DNA from: Actinomycetota bacterium
Lineage (GTDB): Bacteria; Actinomycetota; Actinomycetes; Nanopelagicales; Nanopelagicaceae
Direction of reading: 5' to 3'
DNA: 47,562 nt
Assembly: GCA_005800815.1 (NCBI GenBank)
Contig: SYEK01000003.1
Location: forward strand, 1-47,562
Numbering within the stretch: the first letter of the stretch is position 1; every line of letters begins with the position of its first letter. This document shows, in pieces, positions 28,936 through 35,801 of the stretch. Below the pieces are notes generated by a model, which worked only from the letters and a program-made list of their open reading frames with translations, had not been told where the DNA came from and made no database searches. Position numbers and translations under genes: made by a program.

Positions 28936-29077
28936 TACGGTTTGTATCCATTGATCTAGGTAATAGCTCGCCGTTTTGGGATTTAGCGGGGTTCAATGCA
29001 GCGCTGCACTTGTGCATGAATGAGTGATCTTTCATGTGGGCCTATAGTCCAGCCTGGTTAGAGCCCTTCCCCGATAA
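28909..29077 (+). repeat. direct repeat copy 1 (gyrA tail, spacer, tRNA-Ile 5' part)
   Basis: This 169-base segment aligns without gaps to 30444-30612, with about 133 of 169 identical positions counted by hand. It includes the final codons and stop of gyrA, the spacer, and the first 40 bases of a tRNA-Ile. Its right boundary is the GATAA of the anticodon loop. Confidence 0.9.
29038..29077 (+). pseudogene. decayed 5' fragment of tRNA-Ile
   Basis: The first 40 bases of a tRNA-Ile(GAU) end in the anticodon loop. The acceptor strand GGGCCTA is unchanged, but the D-stem GCTC is changed to GTCC and no longer pairs with GAGC. No 3' half follows; the sequence changes directly into the formate dehydrogenase leader. 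Confidence 0.85.
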
Positions 29078-29085
29078 ATGAAAGT

Positions 29086-29118
29086 TTGATAAAGTGCATT
29101 TAAAGGTTCATCTATAAT
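29086..29118 (+). promoter_or_regulatory. candidate promoter of the formate dehydrogenase gene
   Basis: A perfect TATAAT (29113-29118) is placed ten bases before the start codon. A TTGATA (29086-29091) could be the -35 element, but the 21-base gap is long. If TATAAT is used, the transcript would start about four bases before ATG and be nearly leaderless. Confidence 0.4.
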
Positions 29119-29128
29119 TGGAGAGATA

Positions 29129-30328
29129 ATGGCAAAAATACTTTGTGTTTTATATGGTGATCCAAAGAATGGGTATCCAAAGAGTTATGCGCGAAATAGT
29201 ATTCCAGTCATTGAAAAGTACCCAGATGGGCAAACAGTGCCAAACCCACACGCAGTCGATTTTCAACCTGGTGAATTGTTGGGTAGTGTGACTGGAGCCT
29301 TAGGTCTAAGAAAGTTCTTAAAAGACTTAGGACATGAACTAGTGGTCACATCTGACAAAGATGGACCAAACAGCGAATTTGAACAACACCTAGCAGATGC
29401 TGAAATAGTGATCAGTCAACCATTTTGGCCCGCATATCTGACGGCCGAGAGAATCGCCCGAGCACCTAAATTAAAGATGGCATTGACAGCCGGTATCGGC
29501 TCTGACCACGTGGATTTACAGGCAGCGATGGACAACGGTGTCACAGTGGCAGAGATTACCTATTGCAACTCAAACTCAGTGGCAGAACATATTGTGATGC
29601 AGATGCTGAGCCTGGTGAGAAATTATATTCCCAGTTACAAGCAGGTCGTAGATGGCGGATGGAATATTGCAGACTGTGTGGCTCGAAGCTATGACATTGA
29701 AGGCATGCATGTGGGCACCGTGGCGGCAGGTCGTATTGGTCTGCGCGCCCTAAAACTCCTCAAACCATTTGATGTGCACTTACATTACTTCGATCGTCAC
29801 CGCTTGCCAGCATCGGTAGAACAAGAGTTGAATCTTACTTGGCATGCCAGTGTAGAAAGTATGGTCAAGGTCGTGGATATAGTCACAATAAATTGTCCTT
29901 TGCATCCAGAGACAGAAAACTTATTCAACGATGCAATGATCGCCAAAATGAAGCGCGGTAGTTATCTTGTTAACACTGCGCGAGGTAAAATCTGCGACCG
30001 TGATGCCGTGGCCAGAGCATTACAGAGTGGGCACCTTGCAGGGTATGCAGGAGATGTCTGGTTCCCACAACCAGCGCCCCAGGATCACCCATGGCGCACC
30101 ATGCCAAATCACGGTATGACACCACATATGTCGGGTTCAAGTTTGTCGGCACAGACAAGATACGCAGCCGGTGTACGAGAGGTCTTAGAGTGTTATTTTG
30201 AAGGCCGTGCAATTCGCGATGAGTACCTTGTGGTGCACAATGGACAACTCGCAGGTGTCGGTGCTCACAGCTACTCTAAAGGAAATGTCACCGGTGGTAG
30301 TGAAGAGGCCGCCAAATTCAAGAGATAG
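29129..30328 (+). CDS. fdh: NAD-dependent formate dehydrogenase
   Basis: Cofactor-free (no molybdenum) D-2-hydroxyacid dehydrogenase family enzyme: formate + NAD+ gives CO2 + NADH. At 399 residues it matches the well-studied Pseudomonas enzyme in length and, from memory, in most motifs. Asn147 (TYCNS), Arg285 (NTARGK) and His333 (TPHMSG) equal its catalytic Asn146, Arg284 and His332. The NAD fold shows VAAGRIG with Asp222 (YFDRHRL), the NAD-selecting acid. The C-terminus AHSYSKGNVTGGSEEAAKF is typical. It is a lone gene between gyrA and tRNA-Ile, flanked by direct repeats, and looks acquired. It could give energy or NADH from formate; no partner genes for one-carbon metabolism are nearby. Confidence 0.95.
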   Translation: MAKILCVLYGDPKNGYPKSYARNSIPVIEKYPDGQTVPNPHAVDFQPGELLGSVTGALGLRKFLKDLGHELVVTSDKDGPNSEFEQHLADAEIVISQPFWPAYLTAERIARAPKLKMALTAGIGSDHVDLQAAMDNGVTVAEITYCNSNSVAEHIVMQMLSLVRNYIPSYKQVVDGGWNIADCVARSYDIEGMHVGTVAAGRIGLRALKLLKPFDVHLHYFDRHRLPASVEQELNLTWHASVESMVKVVDIVTINCPLHPETENLFNDAMIAKMKRGSYLVNTARGKICDRDAVARALQSGHLAGYAGDVWFPQPAPQDHPWRTMPNHGMTPHMSGSSLSAQTRYAAGVREVLECYFEGRAIRDEYLVVHNGQLAGVGAHSYSKGNVTGGSEEAAKFKR

Positions 30329-30399
30329 TTGTGGTGTGCGCATAGTGAGCAATTATAAATAAAGGTGTAATGGGAGTGAACTGTGGTTTGGCAGAGTCA

Positions 30400-30450
30400 T
30401 TACTCAGAGGAATCGTGGGTGAGTAAAGCATCTTCCACCTCATGAAGATG
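30400..30450 (+). terminator. two inverted repeats after the formate dehydrogenase gene
   Basis: TTACTCA (30400-30406) pairs with TGAGTAA (30420-30426), and CATCTTC (30429-30435) pairs with GAAGATG (30444-30450). The second stem overlaps the left edge of repeat copy 2. Neither has a T-run. They may end the fdh transcript or mark the recombination edge. Confidence 0.35.
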
Positions 30451-30470
30451 AGATTTCCTCAAAAAGTTAG
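30444..30470 (+). pseudogene. relic of gyrA 3' end
   Basis: Reading GAA GAT GAG ATT TCC TCA encodes EDEISS, followed by KS and a TAG stop: exactly the last eight residues of the intact gyrA. It differs from it only by two synonymous changes (GAG/GAA and TCC/TCA). No gyrA-like sequence precedes it. Confidence 0.8.
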
Positions 30471-30612
30471 TATGGTTAAGACCTGTAGGTATAGGCCTTA
30501 GCTCGCCCTTTTGGGAGTTAGAGAAGTTCAAGGTAACCTTGCACTTCTGCATCAAGGAGCGATCTTTTTTGCGGGCCTATAGCTCAGCCTGGTTAGAGCG
30601 CTTCCCTGATAA
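30444..30612 (+). repeat. direct repeat copy 2 (gyrA-tail relic, spacer, tRNA-Ile 5' part)
   Basis: Second copy of the 169-base repeat. It starts with a relic gyrA tail and runs into the intact tRNA-Ile gene, ending in its anticodon loop. The best conserved spacer blocks are TAGCTCGC with TTTTGGGA, and GCACTT with GATCTT just upstream of the tRNA, possibly old promoter elements. Confidence 0.9.
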
Positions 30613-30647
30613 GGAAGAGGTCGATGGTTCGAGTCCATCTAGGCCCA
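30573..30647 (+). tRNA. tRNA-Ile(GAU)
   Basis: Complete cloverleaf: acceptor GGGCCTA/TAGGCCC, D-arm GCTC/GAGC, anticodon stem CTTCC/GGAAG with loop CTGATAA (anticodon GAT), T-arm with GGTTCGAGTCC, discriminator A. The 3' CCA is not encoded (ACCC follows). Its 5' 40 bases are duplicated at 29038-29077. It lies 13 bases before tRNA-Ala, as in many actinobacteria after gyrA. Confidence 0.96.
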
Positions 30648-30660
30648 CCCGTTCTAAGAC

Positions 30661-30733
30661 GGGGACCTAGCTCAATTGGTAGAGCACCGCCTTTGCAAGG
30701 CGGGGGTTAGGGGTTCGATTCCCCTGGTCTCCA
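30661..30733 (+). tRNA. tRNA-Ala(UGC)
   Basis: Complete cloverleaf: acceptor GGGGACC/GGTCTCC, D-arm GCTC/GAGC, anticodon stem CCGCC/GGCGG with loop TTTGCAA (anticodon TGC), T-arm GGGGTTCGATTCCCC, discriminator A at 30733. CCA is not encoded. The ppiA start codon begins only two bases after the discriminator. Confidence 0.96.
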
Positions 30734-30734
30734 C

Positions 30735-31247
30735 ATGAGTACACAAGCAACCCTTCACACATCCCTCGGTGACATAGTCATCGCACTATTCCCACATCAC
30801 GCACCAAAGACTGTTGCCAACTTCGTGGAGCTAGCAACTGGTGCGAAAGAGTGGACCGATCCCACCACTGGTCAAAAAACCCGCGCAAATCTCTATGACG
30901 GGACTATCTTTCACCGCGTCATTGCTGGCTTCATGATCCAAGGAGGTGATCCACTTGGTAAAGGCACAGGCGGGCCTGGCTATCGCTTTGCCGATGAGTT
31001 CCACGGCGAGCTAACCTTTGAACGACCATACATTTTGGCGATGGCCAACTCTGGCCCAGGAACCAATGGTTCACAGTTCTTCATCACAACTGCTGCAACG
31101 ACATGGTTAAACCGTAAGCATTCAATCTTTGGAGAGATATTTGATCCAAAAAGCCAAGCTGTAGTCGATGCAATCGGTGCAGTAAAGACAGCTGCGGCCA
31201 ATCGTCCAGTAACCGATATCACGATCAATAGCGTCACCATTGCTTAA
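30735..31247 (+). CDS. ppiA: peptidyl-prolyl cis-trans isomerase (cyclophilin)
   Basis: Cytoplasmic cyclophilin of 170 residues that speeds proline isomerisation in folding proteins. Motifs include [15 protein letters not shown], with the catalytic Arg, and the active-site region [10 protein letters not shown]. There is no signal peptide. The start ATG at 30735 matches the family N-terminus and leaves one base between it and the tRNA-Ala discriminator, so there is no room for an SD; translation is probably from a processed or leaderless message. Mycobacterium also has ppiA after the gyrA-tRNA-Ile-tRNA-Ala block. It overlaps the rhomboid gene by eight bases. Confidence 0.94.
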   Translation: MSTQATLHTSLGDIVIALFPHHAPKTVANFVELATGAKEWTDPTTGQKTRANLYDGTIFHRVIAGFMIQGGDPLGKGTGGPGYRFADEFHGELTFERPYILAMANSGPGTNGSQFFITTAATTWLNRKHSIFGEIFDPKSQAVVDAIGAVKTAAANRPVTDITINSVTIA

Positions 31248-31773
31248 GCGCTCGGCGACATACTCACTCATCGCACTCATCTGCGGGGCATATCTTCTTC
31301 AGATGCTGGTTCCATCGATCGAGCCGCGCCTAGTCCTGCCCAACCTGGAGTATCTGCAATCAACGAATGAGTGGTATCGCTTATTTAGCGTCGCACTGAC
31401 TCATGCAGGTCTGCTCCATCTTGGGTTTAATATGTATGCACTCATGGTTTTAGGTAACCCGCTTGAGGCCGCCTTTGGTGCGAACAAGCTCGTGGAGATC
31501 TTCTTTTTCTCACTTTTTACTGGCTCACTTGCCTCGGCCTACTTTGCTTCATTCTCGAGCTACTCTGTCGGGGCCTCAGGGGCGGTCTTTGGTCTCTTCG
31601 GCGCCCTTGCGATAGTGGGCAAGAGAATCGGCACAGATACCAAATCGATCTATGTCATCGTCGGTATTAACTTTGCCATCGGCTTTGCCCTTGGCGGAGT
31701 GGATTGGCGAGCCCACCTGGGTGGGCTCATCGGAGGTGTGATCAGCGCTCAATTTCTCTTGCGCAGGCGATAA
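31240..31773 (+). CDS. rhomboid family intramembrane serine protease
   Basis: A 177-residue membrane protein with six hydrophobic segments, the minimal rhomboid fold. The catalytic dyad is visible: Ser113 in [12 protein letters not shown] and His159 in [11 protein letters not shown]; the HLGFN motif (residues 60-64) is the conserved HxxxN-type element. It should cut transmembrane substrates inside the membrane; no substrate can be named. TTG start at 31240, inside the last codons of ppiA, suggests coupling. A rhomboid gene follows ppiA in many actinobacteria. Confidence 0.9.
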   Translation: MLKRSATYSLIALICGAYLLQMLVPSIEPRLVLPNLEYLQSTNEWYRLFSVALTHAGLLHLGFNMYALMVLGNPLEAAFGANKLVEIFFFSLFTGSLASAYFASFSSYSVGASGAVFGLFGALAIVGKRIGTDTKSIYVIVGINFAIGFALGGVDWRAHLGGLIGGVISAQFLLRRR

Positions 31774-31776
31774 GAG

Positions 31777-31785
31777 TTATCCACA
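31777..31785. promoter_or_regulatory. perfect DnaA box outside oriC
   Basis: TTATCCACA at 31777-31785, four bases after the rhomboid stop, followed by a partial second site (TACCCACA, about 31791-31798). It lies in the small convergent gap between rhomboid and crgA, about 10 kb from oriC. Confidence 0.5.
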
Positions 31786-31835
31786 GGTTTTACCCACAGT
31801 GTGGAGAGAGTTACAGTGATGTAATTAGAGAGGTA

Positions 31836-32102
31836 TCAACGCCAACGGGTCGCTAAAGAGAAGCCAACCCCGATAAAGCTAAAGCCGATCAACATGTTCC
31901 AAGCCCCGATTCCAGGCACTGGATACCGGGTCTGGCTGACATAGAAGGTCACGATCCAGAGTAGACCGGCCAAAAAGAAGGCGATCATTGTTGGGGCCAG
32001 CCAACCTGGGCTCTCGAGCGGCAGATGAGGTGTATCGACAACGGCCTGGGCATCATGGGCGTGCTTATCAACGACCTTCTTGCGCAGCTTTGATTTAGGC
32101 AT
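31836..32102 (-). CDS. crgA: cell division protein CrgA
   Basis: Small actinobacterial septation protein, 88 residues, starting MPKSKLRKKV. Two membrane helices are visible (about residues 36-56, MIAFFLAGLLWIVTFYV, and 64-84, IGAWNMLIGFSFIGVGFSL) with the typical W-N motif and the TRW ending. CrgA links FtsZ and PBPs at the division site in Streptomyces and Mycobacterium. The start at 32102 matches family length; an upstream extension of 19 codons would run into the trpG leader. It is divergent from trpG with about 34 bases between. Confidence 0.93.
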   Translation of the reverse strand: MPKSKLRKKVVDKHAHDAQAVVDTPHLPLESPGWLAPTMIAFFLAGLLWIVTFYVSQTRYPVPGIGAWNMLIGFSFIGVGFSLATRWR

Positions 32103-32136
32103 ACGTGAAAGATACACCATGAGCCAGAATGCTCCT

Positions 32137-32769
32137 ATGGCCACCAAGATCCTTGTCATCGATAACTATGACTCCTTCGTCTTTAACTTGGTGCAGTACT
32201 TGGGCCAGTTAGGAGCCCAGTGCACCGTGGTTCGAAACGACGCTGTGAGCGCACACGAGGCGAGCAACTATGACGGCGTCTTGATATCTCCAGGTCCTGG
32301 GATTCCAGAGAGGGCCGGTGTGAGTGTTGAGATGATTCACTACTGCGCGCACAAGCGAATCCCATTACTTGGGGTCTGCTTAGGCCATCAAGCGATCGGT
32401 GTCGCATTCGGTGCCAGGGTCTCTCGCGCCCCAGAGCTGCTCCATGGAAAGACTTCGCTGGTGCATCACAGCGCTCAAGGTGTTTTAGCAGATCTACCAT
32501 CACCATTTAGCGCAACGCGCTATCACTCATTATCTGTGGAGAGAGATACGGTGGGCCCCGATCTTGAGATAACAAGTGCAACACAGTCAGGGATAGTGAT
32601 GTCGATGCGACACCGCACTCTGCCGATTGAGGGTGTTCAGTTTCATCCTGAGTCGGTGTTAACCCAACACGGGCATCAGATGCTAGCGAACTGGTTATTT
32701 GAGTGTGGGGATAAGACGGCGCGCAAGAAGGCCATTGGGCTCTCACCCCTGCCTAGCACTAAAACCTAA
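32137..32769 (+). CDS. trpG: class I glutamine amidotransferase, anthranilate/aminodeoxychorismate synthase component II
   Basis: Glutaminase subunit supplying ammonia for anthranilate (tryptophan) or aminodeoxychorismate (folate) synthesis. The 210-residue protein has KILVIDNYDSFVFNLVQY, the oxyanion SPGPG motif, nucleophile Cys81 in LGVCLGHQ and the His/Glu pair in QFHPESV. Whether it is trpG or pabA cannot be settled, as the partner synthase is not in the window. Start at 32137 agrees with the family; an ATG at 32119 with a weak GAAAGA in front is an alternative. Conserved between crgA and pknB; converges with a four-base overlap. Confidence 0.88.
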   Translation: MATKILVIDNYDSFVFNLVQYLGQLGAQCTVVRNDAVSAHEASNYDGVLISPGPGIPERAGVSVEMIHYCAHKRIPLLGVCLGHQAIGVAFGARVSRAPELLHGKTSLVHHSAQGVLADLPSPFSATRYHSLSVERDTVGPDLEITSATQSGIVMSMRHRTLPIEGVQFHPESVLTQHGHQMLANWLFECGDKTARKKAIGLSPLPSTKT

Positions 32770-34316
32770 GGCGCTTTATTGACTGTGATCGTCACTGACT
32801 TACCAATCGTCTGAGTGGTACCGGCATCGGGAGCCTGTCTGATAACGACACCGATAGGTTGGTTGGCATCGTAGGCCTCAAGCTCTCTGACCAAGAAGCC
32901 AACTTGCACAAGGATAGTTTTCGCTTGGATCAGATCCACCCCAATAAGTGCCGGGACTTCAACTTGGCCACTTGCAATCTGAAGGATCACCCCACTGCCA
33001 GCAGTGATCGTTGAGCCACCATCGGGGGTAACTCTTAGCACCGTGCCTAGCGCCTCATCAGATGGCACTGCCTCTGTTCGCGATACCAACAAACCGACGG
33101 CAGCTAGGGCAGCACGTGCATCCACCAGTGACATCCCAATGAGATCCTCTGGAACGATCACATCACCTGGGCCATCAGAGAGAGTTAAGACGACTCCCGA
33201 GCCTTTTTGCGCACGCGTGCTAGCAAGTGGAAGCTGACTTGCCACACGATCTTTCGGGATTCGTCCGTCATAAGCGCGGGTAAGGGTCACAACGTAATCA
33301 CCCAACAGCGCCTTTGCCTCTGCAGCAGAGAGGCCCACAACATTGGGAATCTGTGGGAAGGTCGATACATCTGTTGAGGGCCTGATGATGAACAATCCAG
33401 CGGCAATGGTTGCAAGTGCCAGCAGTGATGAGAGGACAGAGACTAAAACTTTGCGTCGTGAGATTTTCCTTCTTGGTGCTCGTGTTGTGACAATCTGACC
33501 AGCAGCGATTTTAAAGAGATCATCGAGCATCGCACCCGCTGATTGATATCTATCCTGTGGCTTCTTTGCAAGGGCCACTGCCAGAACCAGATCTATCCCA
33601 GCAGGGAGGTCAGGCTGAAGGGTTCTAGGTGCAACCAGTACACCAGAGACATGTTGGTAGGCTATCGATACCGGTGTATCACCGGTAAAGGGTGGTTTAC
33701 CCGTTAGAACCTCATATAACAAGCAGCCCGTGGAGTAAATATCACTGCGCAGATCTGCAGGCTCTCCCAAGGCCTGTTCAGGGGATAGATACTGCGCTGT
33801 ACCCACGATATTCCAGGTACTCGTGAGAGTCGCACCTAGATCTGCGAGTGCTCGTGCGATTCCAAAATCCATCACTTTGACATCACCTTGATCTGTGATC
33901 ATGATATTTGCAGGTTTGATATCGCGGTGAATGATCCCTTGCTCATGCGAGTACTCCAGTGCCGCCAGAATTCCCTCACCGATTTCAAGGGCGCGATTGA
34001 GTGGTACCGGCTGCCCTTTGTGGATCAACTCGCGCAGAGTGTGCCCGGAAATGAACTCCATAACAATGTATGGCGCAGGCTCCTCCCCTGAGTCATAGAC
34101 AGCGACAATGCCGGGATGACTTAACCCAGCGGCGGCAAGTGCCTCTTTCCTAAATCTTGCGACGAAAGAGGGATCTCGCGCTAAATCACTGCGCAGGACT
34201 TTCACTGCTACTTTGCGAGCAAGGCGCGTGTCCTGGGCCAGATATACATCGGCCATTCCACCTGAGCCGATCATCTCACCAATCTTGTATCGATCACCGA
34301 GCAGCACGTTGATCAC
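32766..34316 (-). CDS. pknB: Ser/Thr protein kinase PknB with PASTA domains
   Basis: Membrane kinase that senses cell-wall precursors. The 516-residue protein has a kinase domain (GSGGMADVY, Lys39, catalytic Asp132 in HRDIKPANI, DFG at 150-152, LSPEQA), with activation-loop Thr165 and Thr167 in the position of the PknB autophosphorylation pair of Mycobacterium. A basic juxtamembrane region and one helix (about 290-311) follow, then three extracellular PASTA domains (about 320-383, 384-450, 451-516); mycobacterial PknB has four. The start overlaps the pstP stop (ATGA), so kinase and phosphatase are coupled. Confidence 0.95.
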   Translation of the reverse strand: MINVLLGDRYKIGEMIGSGGMADVYLAQDTRLARKVAVKVLRSDLARDPSFVARFRKEALAAAGLSHPGIVAVYDSGEEPAPYIVMEFISGHTLRELIHKGQPVPLNRALEIGEGILAALEYSHEQGIIHRDIKPANIMITDQGDVKVMDFGIARALADLGATLTSTWNIVGTAQYLSPEQALGEPADLRSDIYSTGCLLYEVLTGKPPFTGDTPVSIAYQHVSGVLVAPRTLQPDLPAGIDLVLAVALAKKPQDRYQSAGAMLDDLFKIAAGQIVTTRAPRRKISRRKVLVSVLSSLLALATIAAGLFIIRPSTDVSTFPQIPNVVGLSAAEAKALLGDYVVTLTRAYDGRIPKDRVASQLPLASTRAQKGSGVVLTLSDGPGDVIVPEDLIGMSLVDARAALAAVGLLVSRTEAVPSDEALGTVLRVTPDGGSTITAGSGVILQIASGQVEVPALIGVDLIQAKTILVQVGFLVRELEAYDANQPIGVVIRQAPDAGTTQTIGKSVTITVNKAP

Positions 34317-35086
34317 AGCGCCGCTCCCAATAGCTGGTTTGCGATCACTTCTGAATGCGTCACATCTGCGATCAAGATGGTGATGTTATCGGGAGCGCCT
34401 TGGACATAGGCGGCATCGATGAGGCCCTTGATCGCCATCTCCCGATCATCTTTCTTTACGTAGCGTTTAATCTCTTTTTCTGTGAGAACCCCTGATAAAC
34501 CATCACTACATAAGAGATAGCGATCTCCCTCTTTGGCATCGAAGAGTTGCAAGAGTGGAGTTATCTCCCCATCTCCCATAAGTGCTTGGGTTAAAACCGA
34601 GCGCTGGGGATGCTCAAGGGCCTCTGCGGCTGTGATGGAGCCTTGGGCTACAAGCTCCTGAATAATCGTGTGGTCAATACTCAACTGCTCGAAAGTATGT
34701 TCACGCAATCGGTAGCAACGTGAGTCACCAATATGTAAGAGTGCCACTGTATCGGCGTAAGACAAGAGCGCAGTCAATGTTGTGCCCATTCCATGTAGCT
34801 GTGGTTCCTCAGTGGTGTACTCACCGATCCTGGTATCGATTGTGTGCAGTGAGTTCAAAAGGAGATCCTCGATTGAATCGGTATCGATATCAGAGTTAGT
34901 CAGTACTGGCATGAGTGATTGAAGAGTTTGAATCGCGATCCTTGAGGCAACTTCGCCTCCAGCGTGTCCACCCATTCCATCGGCAACGGCGATCAAAGAT
35001 CCACAGACAAGAGCTGAATCCTCGTTCCCGCTACGCATTAAACCCAGGACTGAGCGCGCACTGCTTTCAAAGAAAAACCTGCTCAT
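34313..35086 (-). CDS. pstP: PP2C-type Ser/Thr phosphatase
   Basis: Removes phosphate from PknB and its targets. The 257-residue PP2C domain shows RSGNEDSALV, metal-binding ADGMGGHAGGE, LHIGDSRCYRL and the final DNITILIADV. The family protein in Mycobacterium is about twice as long, with a membrane helix and an external domain; here the protein stops directly after the catalytic domain, so it should be soluble. It is the first gene of a two-gene pstP-pknB unit, divergent from the GDPD gene by 34 bases. Confidence 0.93.
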   Translation of the reverse strand: MSRFFFESSARSVLGLMRSGNEDSALVCGSLIAVADGMGGHAGGEVASRIAIQTLQSLMPVLTNSDIDTDSIEDLLLNSLHTIDTRIGEYTTEEPQLHGMGTTLTALLSYADTVALLHIGDSRCYRLREHTFEQLSIDHTIIQELVAQGSITAAEALEHPQRSVLTQALMGDGEITPLLQLFDAKEGDRYLLCSDGLSGVLTEKEIKRYVKKDDREMAIKGLIDAAYVQGAPDNITILIADVTHSEVIANQLLGAAL

Positions 35087-35120
35087 AAGGGGTAAGCCTA
35101 ACCCCTGTTAATCTTGAATC

Positions 35121-35798
35121 ATGAGGATTTATGCTCACCGCGGATCATCCGTAGATTTTCCTGAGATGACCATACGTGCCTATAAAGGTGCCATCGATGA
35201 TGGGGCAGATGGTTTCGAGTGTGATGTGCGCACCACCAAAGATGGTCAGTTGATTCTCTGGCATGACGCGGATATGAAGCGGATCGCCAGATACCCAGGG
35301 CGCATTGCCGAGATGGACTATATGCAGATTAGACGCCACTACCCAGAGGCGATACTCCTGGATGAGCTATTAGAGTTAACAAGAGATAATAAAAAGGAGT
35401 TAGCGATTGAGACTAAACATCCAGTCCCGACTGGAAGTCTGGTTGAAAAGAAGGTAATGGATCTGATTGCACAAGAGGGGATGAGAGCTCAGATCACGAT
35501 CATGTCTTTCTCATGGTTGGCTATTGAAAATATCCGAAAAATCGACCCCGCACAGTCAAGCGTTGCACTCTTAGGTGATCATCTCAATACCCTCAAGCGC
35601 CGGTTTACTTCGGCGCAGTACTTAGGACCGAGCATCGGGCTCCTTCGAGCAAAGCCAGAGCTCATCCTTGAACATCGAAAGCTCTTTGTCTGGACGGTCG
35701 ATGACGCAGATGACATGCGCTTTTGTTCAGATAATGGCGTCGAGGTTTTAATTACAAACAATCCGTCATTTGCCCGCAAGGTACTCGGGTATCATTAG
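35121..35798 (+). CDS. glycerophosphodiester phosphodiesterase
   Basis: A 225-residue GDPD-family enzyme that splits glycerophosphodiesters into glycerol-3-phosphate and an alcohol. The start YAHRGSSVDFPEMT carries the catalytic HRG; FECDVRTTKDGQLILWHD carries the metal-binding Glu/Asp and second His. There is no signal peptide, so it should act in the cytoplasm (UgpQ-like). It precedes pheA by three bases and probably leads the GDPD-pheA-serS-HAD unit. Confidence 0.9.
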   Translation: MRIYAHRGSSVDFPEMTIRAYKGAIDDGADGFECDVRTTKDGQLILWHDADMKRIARYPGRIAEMDYMQIRRHYPEAILLDELLELTRDNKKELAIETKHPVPTGSLVEKKVMDLIAQEGMRAQITIMSFSWLAIENIRKIDPAQSSVALLGDHLNTLKRRFTSAQYLGPSIGLLRAKPELILEHRKLFVWTVDDADDMRFCSDNGVEVLITNNPSFARKVLGYH

Positions 35799-35801
35799 CA
35801 A

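Noticed and set aside
29038-29077. A second functional tRNA-Ile
   Set aside because: There is no 3' half, the D-stem is broken, and the sequence leads directly into the fdh leader.
29129-30328. Phosphoglycerate dehydrogenase (SerA) or generic 2-hydroxyacid dehydrogenase
   Set aside because: The N-terminal region, the NTARGK and TPHMSG motifs and the AHSYSKGN tail fit NAD-formate dehydrogenase, and there is no ACT or ASB domain.
28936-30572. A transposon or insertion sequence carrying fdh
   Set aside because: No transposase, no short terminal inverted repeats and no short target-site duplication; the flanking repeats are 169 bases of host-like sequence.
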